64,000 nt of DNA from Ceratotherium simum simum. Lineage: Eukaryota; Chordata; Mammalia; Perissodactyla; Rhinocerotidae. Made by a program: the position numbers and the translations under genes. The DNA lies in assembly GCF_000283155.1 (NCBI RefSeq), contig NW_004454163.1, positions 2,638,291-2,702,290 on the forward strand. The letters run 5' to 3'. This document shows, in pieces, positions 22,170 through 35,319 of this stretch; within the stretch, counting starts at the first letter, position 1, and every line of letters begins with the position of its first letter. The notes under the pieces were generated by a model. It did no database searches, was not told the origin of the DNA, and saw only the letters and a program-made list of their open reading frames with translations.

Positions 22170-23550
22170 TGTAATGTGGTAGGCAAAGTTTCAGTTTAAA
22201 AAGAAATTGTTGAAATTTAGTGATGTTAAAGAAATTAAAATTCAACTGTTCCTTTCTAAGTTCTTAAAATGACATATGCCAAATCTTTATATATTACATA
22301 CATTCCTTCCTACTTTACCACCCTTCTGCTAAATCAAGTGAATAAATATTAAAAGTATTTATCATATTTCTTCTTTATGTATTTGCTCAGATATATGAGC
22401 TGCTACTTTGAAATATCCTCCTGGTGTCATAAATTCCAAAGAATTCACTGTTTTTGTTCAGAACATCTGCTAAGAAATTTTTTCTTCTCTGTCATGAAGA
22501 AGGGTCCCCACCAAACACAGACATGAATCATTTCATAAGATAAATAAGGGATTATTCATTTACAATTAGATTGTAAGGAAAGTCAAGTCATTTGAAGTAA
22601 ATGGAAGCTCATTTTTTTGAAATACAGGGGAGCTAAGAGCCTGAAAAATCATTATAGCTTATTTTACATTGGAGAATTGGGAGGTCAAGCCATTAACTTT
22701 GTGAATTTGCAGAGGTTTCCCAGAAGCTCACTCAAATCCACACCTAGGCCAATGTTAAACTTATTCAACTTATTAGCATAATAACATAAATGACTATTTC
22801 CAAAATTAAGACTGAAAAGAGTCTCTAAACACTGTTAGTGAAATCTCAGGGTCACACTGAAAAATGATAAAATGATAAACAAGAGTCTACACCAGGACCA
22901 AACCAAGCAGGAGATAAATAGGTTTTTACTCTTTTGGAAAAGACTAGCTTTATTTCTGTGCACAAACTTGTTTTTATAATAATTATCAGAATTGAAAACT
23001 AGTAGATTCTGCAAGTAATAAAAAATGGATATGGGTTGAAAAGAAAATAAAAACACCATGTATTTTTATTAAATATTCTTAAAGCACTTAGTAAGTTTTA
23101 AATTACTTTATGTTGCTTGGCAATTAACAGAAAAAAATAAGATAAAAATAATGAATAATACATTTTAAACAATACATTCCTTCACTTATGCTAAGCTAAA
23201 TCATAGTTGTATTTAATTCAAGGAACTAAAAGAGATGAAAACATTTAGCCATGACAACACTTGGCATTTGTAACAATTTTGACTCAAAATTCATAGTTTT
23301 CATATATGCTCCATCTATGATTTTTCCTCCAGGCAAACATCCAATATATAAGAAAAAATATTACTTCACCAATGCCTAAGTAATGCATAGAGAGAATAAT
23401 ATACATCAAAAGCCCTATACACGGCTTAGTTAAGCCACAGAATCCAAGAGAACTGTTTTACCATGTAAAAGCAGAACACTTATTCAAGACTTCAGATTAG
23501 AAATGCTGACAGATAATCATTTAAATTGCATGACTTATGCAGAGATATAT
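22170..23550. other. Mostly unassigned AT-rich DNA
   Basis: About 22660-22750 faintly resembles antisense MIR (TTTTACATTGGAGAATTGGG, then AGAAGCTCACTCAAATCC). Nothing else is recognised. Confidence 0.4.
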
Positions 23551-23559
23551 TTAGACAGG

Positions 23560-23655
23560 CCAAATTCTGATCTCAGTTCTACTGCTTATCTCATATGGTT
23601 GTAGTCAAGATTAAATTAAGTAATATAAGTAAAGTACCTAGAGCCTATTGCTGCA
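23560..23655 (+). mobile_element. MIR fragment
   Basis: CTGATCTCAGTTCTACTGCTT, then GTTGTAGTCAAGATTAAATTA and AAAGTACCTAGAGCCTATTG follow the central and 3' parts of MIR with deletions. Confidence 0.5.
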
Positions 23656-23689
23656 AATAATAAGATTCTCTCATATCCATTTCAACTAC

Positions 23690-23900
23690 TTAATAATCAA
23701 TAGATACTTGGGGTATGCTTTGTAGACAACACTGTGCTAGGCTCTATAGGGAATACCACGACAGTATATGACATAATCCCTGCCCTTAAGGGTTTACAGT
23801 ACAAATGGGCAGTAAAAAGGCATGTGGCTAAATTATGTTTGGGGTAGACAAAATCTGCAGGAGTTCAGAAGAAATAGTGAGCAAAGAAACCTGGAAAAGA
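23690..23900 (-). mobile_element. L2 3'-region fragment (antisense)
   Basis: ACACTGTGCTAGGCTCTATAG, ATCCCTGCCCTTAAGGG and TTTACAGTACAAATGGGCAG follow the complement of the L2 3' region (family: GGCACTGTTCTAGGC, ATCCCTGCCCTCATGG). Confidence 0.55.
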
Positions 23901-24349
23901 ATCATAACACCAGACAATGTTCTAATTGGGAGAAATATTAGAATTATCATTTGGAACATCCACCACTGTGGAATCCTTCTTAGGTCATCTATTATTTCTT
24001 AATTGATAAAGATCTCTAGCTGTTTACAATCAAAATCTCCCATTTGGCACTCCCAACACTAGATCGAGTTTTGCCTTCCAGGAAGATTTCAAAATTTAGA
24101 TTAATTGATATTCATAGACTTTTTGAAGGATAAATTTTAAAATAAATACATTAAGAAAAATAATTAAGAAAATCAATAAAACCACTTTATTCTTTCTATC
24201 CACAGATACGGTTCAAAATTATTTTATGCTGTTTTTGTCATTTATATGTCCATCCTCTAAGTCTGCTGTGAAGTTAATTCTTCACTAATTATTTGGCTTG
24301 ATGCCATCCTGAAAAGCACTTACTAGCTACATACGACTAACACAGATTC

Positions 24350-24480
24350 ATCCACGTATTCATTTATTTAACAAATATGTATGGAATGTTTCTATGTGCT
24401 AAGCAAGCAATGTTATAAACACTGGGGATTGAGGAGTGAACATAACAGATAAAAATCAATTTATCCCTCAGAAATCAAGT
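24350..24480 (-). mobile_element. L2 3'-terminal fragment (antisense)
   Basis: ATTCATTTATTTAACAAATA, then CTATGTGCTAAGCAAGCAAT, ACACTGGGGATTGAGGAGTG and AACATAACAGATAAAAATC match the complement of the L2 3' end. Confidence 0.65.
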
Positions 24481-24489
24481 TGACAAACA

Positions 24490-25845
24490 CAAGAGTGATT
24501 TCATTCACCTTCTGTTTGCTTGGCTCTCTCTTCCCAATATGTGAAGAAGTAGAAAAATATTTATACCTAAATAAAGCGGAAGACCTCACAGAGTGCAAAT
24601 ATAGACTGCCTTGCTTATAGTGATTTCCTGAAGCCCATGGGAGAATGAAGTAATTTGTGTTCTAATGCTAAATTCAGGAAGAATCTTAGAGTGTCAAGGA
24701 AAACTTTACTCTTTGAAGAAGATCTGTATATTTCTTTGAAGAAAATATACAGTTCAGCCAAATATGCCCAGATTACTATAAACTCTTTTCTCTTACGCAT
24801 TCTTGAAAAAGATGATATCCTTTGCTTTGACACTTGCTGTATATTATAGCAATATATCTTAAAGAATTGGTCTTGGCCAAGTAAGAAAAATACTAAATCT
24901 TTTGTTTTATGCTTATATATACCACTGAAAGTATCCTGTCTGCTTTCATTAAAATTGCTGGACTAATAGTAAAAACTGAGGTGTTTGCCTATTTCAAACA
25001 GATCTGTATAAATAATTGAGAGTTCCTAATACTTAGCCACTTTTCCAAATCACACAAAATCCTTGAAACTTTACAACTGATATATATCAAAAGAACTGAA
25101 TCTGGAGCTTTTTGTCAGGTAAATCAGGCTGAGAATTTCGACATTTCTGCAATTTATTTTATGTTGCTATTAGTGTAAGTGAAAATAGCTCCTAGAGACA
25201 TGGTTTTGTCCCATATGAGTCACAAGACAGTTCAAAGAAATACTCTATGAATAAGTTTCTGCACTAAGCCTGGGTGGAATGACGTCCAGGAGATACAAAG
25301 AGGGGGCAGCCGGCTTGTCCTCTTGTGCAAATTCTGATATTATTCCTCTAGTTTGGGGAAAGAAGAAAGATCTATTTATTTACACTGTTAGCAGCACAGC
25401 ACTGACCCTTTAGTTCTTTCCAATCCTTCTCATAATAACTTGGTTATCAACCATATCATTAGGCCACCCATGTAGCACACAAAAATACTGTTTCACCATA
25501 GTGTGAGGAAGAAGCATTTAAACTATACATGGAGAGCCCAGAATTTATCTCCGTGGAATCCAGAGGAGGAGAATACACAGCGTTCACATTTCTTCAGATT
25601 CTTTTCATTCTATTCCTCAAAGACTCTTTTTCCTAGTCTAGGTCTGTCTCTGCTTAATTACTCATGTTATGCTTTGTATTTAGGTTTAATCTGCTCCTAT
25701 TAGCAGTACCAAACAGTTGCTTTCCTCCTTTTCCTCCAGGAATCTATGTAAATAAATTCTTTTCCCACTCAATGTTGTAAGTAGTCCCCTGGCTTCTCAT
25801 TCATTAAAGCTTCTCTATAATCTTACAGGCGTTCCTAGCCAAGTA
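24490..25845. other. Nothing recognised
   Basis: AT-rich, with no repeat hallmark. An open frame and its antisense shadow near 24615-24849 show no recognisable domain. Confidence 0.45.
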
Positions 25846-25849
25846 AATC

Positions 25850-25985
25850 ACTCGAAGCTGTTTCTTCACCTATACATAGGAACACAATTCCTAGGCCATA
25901 GAGTCGTTAGAATCATCATGTTATATAAGATACGTAAAGTGCTAAGATGGCACTGTGCAGGGCTGGCAAAAAGTAGCTCCCATGT
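25850..25985 (+). mobile_element. MIR SINE fragment
   Basis: CTGTTTCTTCACCTATACATAGG, TCCTAGGCCATAGAGTCGTTAG and CGTAAAGTGCTAAGATGGCA follow the 3' half of MIR in order. Confidence 0.65.
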
Positions 25986-26247
25986 ATATTTCATTATTTA
26001 CTTTCTCTTATTTACCTGTGTCCGCAAATCCACACTACATTTTCCCATCCATCGTTTAGATGCTCATGTGTTGCTCTGCTTTCAGTAGATCAGTTTTGAT
26101 TCATTATTCTGCTGCCCATTCATTGCTTATGAATTTATGGTTACATCTGTCCATCGTAATTAACATTTATATGAGGTTTTACTAAGTAATAACATAAATA
26201 TGGAGATTCACAATATAAGTTTAATTCTCTTATCTGAAAGTACTTGC

Positions 26248-26453
26248 AGGCCGGCCCCGAGGCTTAGCAGTTAAGTGCTCGCGCTCCGCTGCTGGCGGCC
26301 CGGGTCTGGATCCCCGGGGCGCACCAACGCACCGCTTCTCCGGCCATGCTGAGGCCGCGTCCCACATACAGCAACTAGAAGGATGTGCAACTATGACATA
26401 CAACTATCTACTGGGGCTTTGGGGGAAAAATAAATAAATAAATAAATAAAAAT
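26248..26453 (+). mobile_element. ERE SINE, short-tail type
   Basis: Begins AGGCCGGCCCCGAGGCTTAG, with GCGGCCCGGGTCTGGATCCC, then the alternative tail CAACTAGAAGGATGTGCAAC ... CTACTGGGGCTTTGGGGG and (AAAT)n. The TSD TGAAAGTACTTGC (13 bp) lies at 26235-26247 and 26454-26466. It retains many CG pairs and is probably fairly young. Confidence 0.96.
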
Positions 26454-26829
26454 TGAAAGTACTTGCTTTTTCCTCTATGCTATTATAATCTTTTTGTAAT
26501 TATAAGTATTGTTTTTGTCAATATCTGCATTATATTTGTGTGTCTAAGTGTACACATAAACATGTGTGTGTGTATAGACAGAGATAAAGAAAGAGAAGAT
26601 ATTAATTTTTGAAGATAAATCTAACACTCTGTTTACTGTTATGGCAGCAATGACACCCAACATGGTATATTAGACATAACAGCAAATACTCAATAAATGT
26701 TTGCTGAATTACATTTAATAGGGACAAGACTTGCAAACCACAGAGGGTTAGGATGCTGCAGAAGTGGTGAGTCATGGTGCTTCTTAGAAATAAACAAACC
26801 TTCCTGCATTTATCCTTCCAGGGGCAACT

Positions 26830-27060
26830 CCATTCTTGTTCCTTGAATCTCGATGTACTCTTTTACAGCTTAGACTGGTGCCTTATCCAACTCCTGCTCT
26901 CTGTTGCTGCACCAACCCAATAGATGACCTCTGTTTGCCATGACTATAAAACTCCAAGAGGCAGAAAGAGATGATTTGTTTCCTTCTGTTTCTTTGTGAT
27001 CACCTACAGTGCCTGGGGCTCTGAACAAATTGGGAACTCAATAAAAGTTATTAATTGTCA
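26830..27060 (+). mobile_element. L2 3' end fragment
   Basis: ACTCCAAGAGGCAGAAAGAG, then CACCTACAGTGCCTGGGGCT and GGGAACTCAATAAAAGTTAT match the sense 3' end of L2 (family: CAGTGCCTGGCACA ... CTCAATAAATG). The AATAAA here is repeat-borne. Confidence 0.55.
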
Positions 27061-27069
27061 CATTCACTT

Positions 27070-30000
27070 AACGGGGATCTCTCATATTCCTGGCATCTGA
27101 CACCTGCTTGAAGAGTTCTGCCTATGAAAACTCACTGGACCAGTACCGATGGGTTTGTGACAGGGGGTGTGGAGGGACACACAGTTCCACTTTGCCAGTG
27201 GCCAAGTACTGCTAGGCTTAGGTTCTGTCAAATTTTCTAGAAGGAAAACATTTTGGCTGTGTTAATAAATTTATATTAATTATGTTAATTCACTCAGAGA
27301 TGCCTGTCCAAGTCAATTTTATTGCTATCACTGAAAATTGCTTATGAAATCACATGACAAATATTTCCCTAAAATGAATTGAGAGTATAAAGCTTTGTTT
27401 TTTCTTTATCCTCATAACATACATTCATGTTGCCAAAGTGTCAGACTCCATAATAACTCATTTGCAATAATTCTGCCCATGCATAAGTTAGCGTATATTT
27501 AACAACTCTCAGTGTTTTGAAGTGCCCACTTCCTAACCACATTCATCATTTCTTGGCATCTCTAACCATCTTTTGGCATCAAATAAACACAGCAGAGGTT
27601 TACCAGTCATCAATAATGAACCAAGAGCAAAGTAAAGAGCTTTAGTACTTTAGAAACTATACATCTCCTGATCCACAGAAGAAAACAAATCAGTTGTGGC
27701 CCACAGTAAAAAAACCCAGTCTAATTTGGGCTTTAACACTGTTTGAATTTCAGTTTGTTTCTGGAAAGAAAAGAGAAACTATAGTTAAAATAAATAATAT
27801 AGAACATATAAGTTTATTAAAAATGTAATAATTTATTTAAAATATTAAAATTCAGTTTTACATTATAGTCCAATTAGTAGAGAGTTACAAAGGAACAAAT
27901 TAAGAAACAGTAAGGAGGATGTGCAGAGTTTTTGAAAGGTATAGACTAAAAGAAAAGAGACGCAGAGGAATATTAACACAAGCAAAATATTTTCATGGAT
28001 CAGTTTTATTCTGTAAGACTACAAAATAAAATTTGGGGAAGAATATTCTTCCCAAAGCTTTTAGAATTTTTTTGTTTTCTTGAGACGACAGAAAAAAAAA
28101 AGGAAATTCCAATACTTGATGTGATCCATTGGTATAAGAAACAATGAGCCATATTCAGAAATTGAACGCTGAGGAGGCAAACTATTTTAGCACTTTAGTA
28201 GGGCTAATTGTATTATTAAGTTTTAATGGCAAATGGTAACACTTGATTAGAGCAGCAATAAGTTAATTATCGAGTTTATGATAATGTATCAATAAGGACG
28301 AGGACTAGAATGCAATTAGAGACAGAGGATAAAATTGATTAGAAGTAGGTAGGTCGAGAGTTACTAAAAATTAAAAGCAAAGTAAATCCAATTAGAAGAA
28401 TAACAGTAAAAGCAAACTTGATTATTAACATTTATCTAGATACTACAAGGTTCTACAACAAAGAAAACAAAAATAGGATATATCTTGGGAAAGAAATGAT
28501 TCTTAAATATCTTTCAAAGAGTTTGTATCCTGGAAATAGGAAGTAAGAATTAGCAAAAAGAAGACAATGCCACGGCAGGAAAGCTTAGACACATTTGTTG
28601 TGCTTTATATAAAAGGGCCAGGCCATTGTTCATCACTGAACAGGAGCCCCATTTCTCTATGACTCAGCAAGCCAACAGATGATCCTCTGAGAAGATTCTT
28701 CAAAATTGACACTGTATCAACTAAATTTTAAAGATAATATATTGACCTGATGGTTAGGACTGTTCTGAAAAGTCATTAAAGGAAGCAATATAAAAACAAG
28801 ATCATGAGAATCAGAGAGATTACGGGCGGAAGAGGCACACTTCAGGCAAGGTGCGCCTCACCCATCTGCCAGAGTTCCCCCACTCACTTTCATTTCTCTG
28901 AACTAAGAAGCCTTTGTAGTATGAAAACTGAAAATATTGAAGATATTTAGATGGCAATTTGGGTTGAATTGACTTAAATAGTGTCTTCTTATACCATGAG
29001 CACTGTTAATTTATAGTTACATACATTTAATCATGTTGTCTAGAGAGAAGATTTAACTTAAAAGTAAAATTTTAAACATCAATAAAATTGAAAGTCAAAT
29101 CATAGAAATTTAATACACAGTCCTCAGAGTCTATTTTCGAAATTAACAGTCCAAAATATCTCATCCAATTCTTTTGTTTTCTAATGAAAATCATCAACTG
29201 TGATCAAACAAAAGCAAAGATTAAAACAAAAGAAAAAATAATACGTTTGTATAAATGTCAGGATTCTATGCTAATGCATTTAACGCTTTAGACATTTCAG
29301 GCATTCTGAATTACAGTGTTTTCATATGTGTTTCTAATTAAACCATTCTGATTAAAAATTGGAAAAGAAAACAATGGTCTGATCTAATTTTAATGCTTTA
29401 GTTGGAAATCAATCATCTCTAGACATGAATTCAAGCATTACATGTCTCTAATTGAACATTCCAAGGAGTTAATATGTTCTGAAATTATTAACAAATTATA
29501 ACATTTGTCTTGTTTTTTTCTAAATATCCTCCAAAGTACTCTATTATACATATTTATATATGTACATATTTGGTGATAATGATGACCTTGTTACCATTGA
29601 TACATATTTTATAATAATTTTACATATAAAATTTAGTAATTTTTATAAGTGTAATTAATGCTCATTTAAAATATTCTAGAATATGGCTCTGAAAATAACT
29701 ATATAATTAATTTAAATATCACCTCTTTCTACCATCTAACCAAGATGGCCTTAGCATGACCCTCAGTTTGACTAAACTACAGACAGGCTTCTTCCCGACT
29801 CTAGACCACTTTGCTTAGAGCATTTACTTTAAGACAGTGTGCAATAGTAAATTCTTTCTCTGCCCCTTTGAGATGTAAATATTCTCCAGCTTTGTGCCAG
29901 TTTTACAGCCTCAGAATGTCTTTCTCAAGGGCCTGAGAGCTATTCCTTTGAAATGTAACCCTCAAGAAAGACAGTGCCCTTATCTCCCAATCTCTGAGGG

Positions 30001-31095
30001 ATAAGTGACAATGAGCAATTCCCATAAGTGACAGTTAGCAGCCACAGATATCACAATCATATTGACCATTCTCCCCTTAACTTCTTCCAGTACTTTTCTA
30101 ACAGCTTCCAACAGTGCTTAAAAATCCTTCCTGCTTTTTGTTTCAGAGGGCTTGAGTTCAATCTCTCTCCCCTATTACAAGAGTTTTGAATAAGTCTTCT
30201 TTGACTGTCTAATTTAACTTCTCTTTTACACATTATACCCAGTGTCATCTCAGTGAAGCGAGGAACATTCTCCTCTAAAAGAAGTGGTATTTTAACAGAC
30301 TTTTTCAGAGTAACACATTCATGTGGCATTTTTTTATAACTCTGATGAAAGATAACAGATAAACAATGTGGAAGCAAGACTGTGCAATGCATAGAGAAGG
30401 TGCCTATGCATTGTGTTCATTCCCAAACCTAGCACTGGCCCTAACTATAGACATAGCCTGGCCTCACCCTCATATGCTAACATCTCTGCTGTTAGAATCT
30501 CTCTATACCTCTGTGAACACCAAGGGTCACATACAACTTGCAGGCAGAATCCAGCTAGGAGTTGTGTTTGGTCTAGACTGCATATGAATTTGAATGTCAC
30601 AGAGTCCACTCTTACCCATATACATTACACAGTTTCATTTGTTTACATTACCTTCTTGACTTCATTTGAAATATTAAACTCTTTAATGTATACCATCTTT
30701 TAAAAATTGAGTCGGAACCTTTTAGTGAAACAATATTTTTTCCTAAAATGGAAATGACTTTAATATTTAATAGCTTCAGGCTTATATGCTTTTTCTTTTT
30801 CACAATGTAGAGTTATTTTTCTACTTATAAAAGTAACTTCAGACCTTTAGTTTAAGGTGGTAGACTGAGCACATGCATTATTTACCAACCCTACTAAAAT
30901 CTTATTGAAATGGAACTGAAAATTAACATAAAGAAATAAATCATGAGTACAGAAAACAGCAGAAGGAAAGAGGAAATTAGTAGACAAGAGATTTTGAAGA
31001 ATTTTTGGAAAAGATAGATAAGTTGAATAAAAGAATAAATTGGAAATGAAGATCTACAATTTAGAATTTGTACTGTAGATGGCTACAAAATATAT
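27070..31095. other. Four kilobases with nothing confidently recognised
   Basis: AT-rich, CG-poor DNA. Open frames near 30057-30703 lack codon-like texture or a known domain. I see no repeat family, promoter-like CG cluster or RNA gene. Confidence 0.45.
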
Positions 31096-31101
31096 AGTAG
31101 A

Positions 31102-31670
31102 TGCGGGAGATCAGAATTGGCCACCTCAAAGTATATCTCTTTACCTTGATTATTTTCACTGAAAGAAACTTTGACCTCACCTCCCCCACCCCCACTAACT
31201 GCCTAAAAGAATTTAACTCTGGGTATGGATAGACTGGGAGGGTCCTTGCTAAGCCCATTCCAAGTAAAAGTAGAAGTTATCCTTTGCAAGAGATATTTAC
31301 ATTTATGAGGGAAATTTCCATTTGTAAAGATATCTCCCTCTCTGTACCAGGAAGAAGGGGGGATGACCTATCTCTAGAAACTCTTATCAGTGCAGAAGGA
31401 GAGGACTTAAATCTGCATACTCTTGTTTACTGTGCTTTCTGGTAATCTCCCATAGCTGACTCCCCCCACTTCCAACACCCTCCTTTGTCTTTAGTTGAGG
31501 ATAATATTCAAGATGAGAACCTCTGCCATCTTGTCAAGTTACCCAGTGGGTCTCTCCCATGTATACATGTTATAAATGTATATAACTGCTATTTGGTCTC
31601 ATGTCAATTTAATTTGTAGCCCAGCCAGAAAGGACCCAGAGTGGGTAGGGGATAGTCTTCCTCCCCTTCA
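31102..31670 (+). mobile_element. Solitary endogenous retrovirus LTR (569 bp)
   Basis: Begins TGCGGGAGATCAGAATTGGC and ends AGTCTTCCTCCCCTTCA, giving the TG...CA ends of an LTR. The same 4-mer TAGA lies on both sides (31098-31101 and 31671-31674), a TSD length typical of class I (gammaretrovirus-like) elements. No internal viral region is attached, so this is a solo LTR. The family is not named from memory. A 4-bp match alone is weak, but it coincides exactly with both LTR ends. Confidence 0.65.
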
Positions 31671-31679
31671 TAGACATTC

Positions 31680-32195
31680 TTCCTAGTTGAGCCTTGGAAA
31701 ATTCTTAAGCTCATACTTATCAAATAACAGTGAGCAAGCATGTGATATGGGGAAATTAACAGATTATTCAGGAACATCCTGAAGAATAACTATGCCAGTT
31801 AGTTCCTGTCATCTCTCCAACATCAAAAAACAGCAGTCAATAGAAGTCTCTCTCTTACTATATCTCTATATCTCTAAAGAAAGTGAACAATCTTCATAAG
31901 ATCTCTGTGAAAGAAGGTTATTTCATTCCAGAACTCCCAAAACCCTATAACACTGATTATCATACTTTATTTAACTAATCTCTTTTAAGTGGATACCCAT
32001 GCTATTTTGAAATATTTCATATTGAACACAATTCTTCAGAGAATGTTATTGTATATACTTGTGTATGTTCTTTGAGATTAAATTTACAATTACTTTAACA
32101 AGTTCATAAAATCCCATTGGAATTGGAAGTAAAATCTGTGCCTAGATTAATTTGAAAGGCACGGACATATTCACAAATGGAGGATTTAGAAGTGA
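31680..32195. other. Unassigned, faint antisense L1 traces
   Basis: About 32110-32165 (CCATTGGAATTGGAAG, then TAGATTAATTTGAAAGGC) resembles antisense L1 ORF2 text, but it is too short to delimit. Confidence 0.35.
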
Positions 32196-32199
32196 CTAT

Positions 32200-33475
32200 G
32201 ACTTATATATTGATTTGTAAGAGCTTCAGCCCCTGAAATTAAAGTGTATGTTTCAGATAACAGTCCTTCATCAGATGAATCTTTTGCAAATTTTTTCTCC
32301 CAGTCTGTGGCTTGTCTTCTAATTCTCTTGATAATATCTTTCACAGAGCAAAATCTTTTAATTTTAATAAAATCCAGTTTATCAATGATTTCTTTCATGG
32401 ATTATGTCTATGGTGTTGTATCTAAAATGGTGTCACAATACCCAACGTCATCTAGGTTTTCTCCTATGTTATCTTCTAGAAGTTTTATAGTCTTGCATTT
32501 TACATTTAGGTCCATGATCTATTTTGAGTTAATTTTTGTGAAGGGTGTAAAATCTGTGTCTAGATTCGTTTTTTTGCATGTGAATGCCTATTTGTTCCAA
32601 CAGCATTTGTTAAAGAGATTATCTTTGCTTTGTTGTATTGTCTTTGCTGCTTTGTCAAAGATCATTTGACTATATTTTGGCGCAGGTCTATTTCTGGGTT
32701 CTGTTTTGTTCCATTTATCTATCTGTCTATTCTTTCCTCAATATTATACTATCCTAATTATTGTAGGTTTATAATAAGTCTTGATGTTGGATAGTGTCAG
32801 TCTTCCAACTTTGTTCTTCTCCTTCAATGTTGTGTTGCTATTCTGGGTCTTTTACCTCTCCATATAAACTTTAGATTCAGTTTGTCAATATCCACAAAAT
32901 AAAATGCTAGAATTTTGATTGAGATTGCATTGAATCTATAGATCAAGTTGGGAAGAACTGATATCTTGACAATATTGAGTCTTCTTATCCACGAAAATAG
33001 AATCTCTCTCCATCTATTTAGTTCTTTGATTTTGTTCATCAGAGTTTTGTAGTTTCCTTCACATACATCTTATACATATTTTGCTAGAGTTATACACAAG
33101 TATTTCATTTCATGGGATGATGATATAAATGGTACTGTTTTTAATTTCAAATTCCATTTGTTCATTGTTAGTATATAGGAAAGCACTTGACTTTTGTATA
33201 TTATCCTTGTTTCCTGAAACTTTGTTATAATCACTTATTAGTTTCAGGAGTATTTTTGTTGATTCTTTTGGATTTCCTACATAGACAATCATGCCATCTG
33301 GGAAAAAAGACCATATATTTCTTTCTTCCCTGTATATATTTTATTTCCTTTTCTTGCCTTATTGAATTAGCAAGCACTTCCAGTAGAATGTTGAAAAAGA
33401 GTGGTGAGAGGAGACATCCTTATACAGTAATTTTAGCATCTATGTCTGTTCTGTGTTGGTTTTGATTGATCTTTC
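32200..33475 (-). mobile_element. L1 ORF2 region, reverse-transcriptase to C-terminal part (antisense)
   Basis: On the minus strand the order is the post-YADD region (33292-33110: [20 protein letters not shown] in one frame), then WRGKRPRIATQH-like text near 32830 (family: W..K.PRI), then the C-terminal part at 32400-32244. Plus-strand landmarks are ATTGCATTGAATCTATAGAT and AGTTTTGTAGTTTCCTTCAC. Stops and frameshifts are abundant. The 3' end and 3'UTR are missing, so it is truncated at about 32200. Confidence 0.9.
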
Positions 33476-33479
33476 TACT

Positions 33480-34258
33480 CATTATGAGTAATCTTTTGAA
33501 GCCCTTTGCATGCTTGATAATTTGTTACTGGATGCCAGACATTGTAAGTTTTACTTTGTTGGGTGCTTGATATTTTTGTATTTTGTATTTCTATAAACAT
33601 TTTTGAGCTGTTCTGGGAAACAGCTATGCAACTTGGAAACAATTTTATCCTCAGGTCTTGCTTTTAAAGTTTGTTATGCAGGACCAGAGCAGCAATTAGT
33701 CTAGAGCTAGTTTTCCTCCTGCACAGAAGCAAGACCCTTCTCAATATCATGCCCAATTTCCCATGATTTAGGAAATTTTCAGTCTGGCTTTTGGTAACAG
33801 AACACAACTTCTGGCCTTGTGTAATTTCTGAATACTATTCCCTCCAATTCCTTCAGGTGGTTCTTTTCCTGGCCATAGTTAATTTCCTCACATACATACA
33901 CTGATTACTACTCTGCTGAATCTTGAGTTGGATCCTCTGCATATGTCCAGAATCTTGCTCAGTGTTGTTTTCACCTATTTTGTATTCTCCCCTGAAAATT
34001 CTAACCACCTTGGTCTCATTGGAGTCTGCCTGTATTCTGTCTCCTGTATCACAGCCTGAAAACCCTCTTAATGCTTTAAGACGGAACAATTATAAGAATA
34101 ATCTCATTTGTTTTCTATATCTCAGAAATTACGTTTTATTATTGTCTAATGTTCAGTATCCTAAAAACCATTGATTTTGTATTGTAATTGATTTTTCAGT
34201 AGTTTAGTTTAGATAGGAGGGTGAATCCAGTCCTTATTATTTCATCTTGCCGGAAGTA
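33480..34258 (-). mobile_element. Probable L1 5' region (antisense), joined to an ORF2 fragment
   Basis: The minus strand starts at ACTTCCGGCAAGATG (34257-34243), the kind of start seen at the 5' end of some older L1 subfamilies. It runs to GATTCCATCC-poor text such as the complement of GCATGCTTGATAATTTGTTA and TGGATGCCAGACATTGTAAG. It directly abuts the ORF2 fragment at about 33475, implying loss of ORF1 and the N-terminal half of ORF2, or two separate elements. Family assignment is from memory and tentative. Confidence 0.5.
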
Positions 34259-34264
34259 AAAGTA

Positions 34265-35090
34265 TCTTCTATTTTTTATTATGATATTTAATGCATAAAA
34301 AGAATATATGTAATTTGTATAAAACTACAACAAATAATATAAATAATAACAGTGAATCCACCATGAAACACAAGAAATATAATATTATGAATGACTTTTG
34401 GCTACCTACGTATACTTCTATGTTGTCCTACTTCTAAACACTGTCATGCCTTCAGTATTAACAATTGTCTCATTTTTATGTCAATTATTCCATTGATATT
34501 TAAAAATAGCTTTATCCAATGCATGTATGTTTAAGCAATATAATACTTATTGGGGTTTTATTTTTTTTGAGCTGTATAAAAATGAATATTCCTTCCATTA
34601 CTTGATATCATGTTTCTAGCTTTCAACCACATTTTTGTTATGAATCATTTATTTTTATAACTTATTAATATTCTAGTTTATGAATATGCTAAGATTTATT
34701 TAGCCATTCTCCTGACAGTATATATTTGTGAGGTTTCAGTTTTATGTCATTTAGGAACATTGATTTTTATGAAAATTTTTGTCTAACACTCCTCTCTATT
34801 TTTTTGTAAACGACTTGCTGGTTGTGGTTTTTTCCCAGCTGTCTGACTGATGGTAGGACCTTACTGTTGTCATGAACACATTACAATAAGGTGTAAAAAT
34901 AAGTCTCTTTACATAATATTTTGCTTTGAATATGCTAAATGTGGTTCTCTTTTCTCTGGGAAACATCTTTTTTAAAATATCTTTGAATAGTTCTTCTGTG
35001 TCGTTTGTTTTAGTCTGTCCTTAAGGAAATTTATCAGCATGTAAATAGATTTTCATTTTCTAGTCTTCTTGTCTATCAGCTTCTTATCCA
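34265..35090. other. Nothing confidently recognised
   Basis: T-rich sequence with vaguely L1-like antisense phrases (for example TCATTTAGGAACATTGATTT), but no definable element. Confidence 0.4.
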
Positions 35091-35095
35091 TTTTT

Positions 35096-35307
35096 GTTTT
35101 TTTTTTTTTTGTAAGGAAGATTAGCCCTGAGCTAACATCTGTCGCCAATCCTCCTATTTTTGCTGAGGAAGACTGGCCCACCTTCCTCCACTTTATATGG
35201 GACACCGCCACAGCATGGCTCGACAAGCGGTGCGTTGGTGCATGCCCAGGATCCAAACCCCGGTCTGCCGCAGCGCACTTAACCACTATGCCACCAGGCC
35301 AGCCCCA
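35096..35307 (-). mobile_element. ERE SINE, long-tail type (antisense)
   Basis: T-tract, then GATTAGCCCTGAGCTAACATC, GACACCGCCACAGCATGGCT, AGGATCCAAACCCCGG and the reversed head CCACCAGGCCAGCCCC. Flanks share a TCCATT-like decayed TSD. Confidence 0.93.
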
Positions 35308-35319
35308 CTTTTCCATTAT

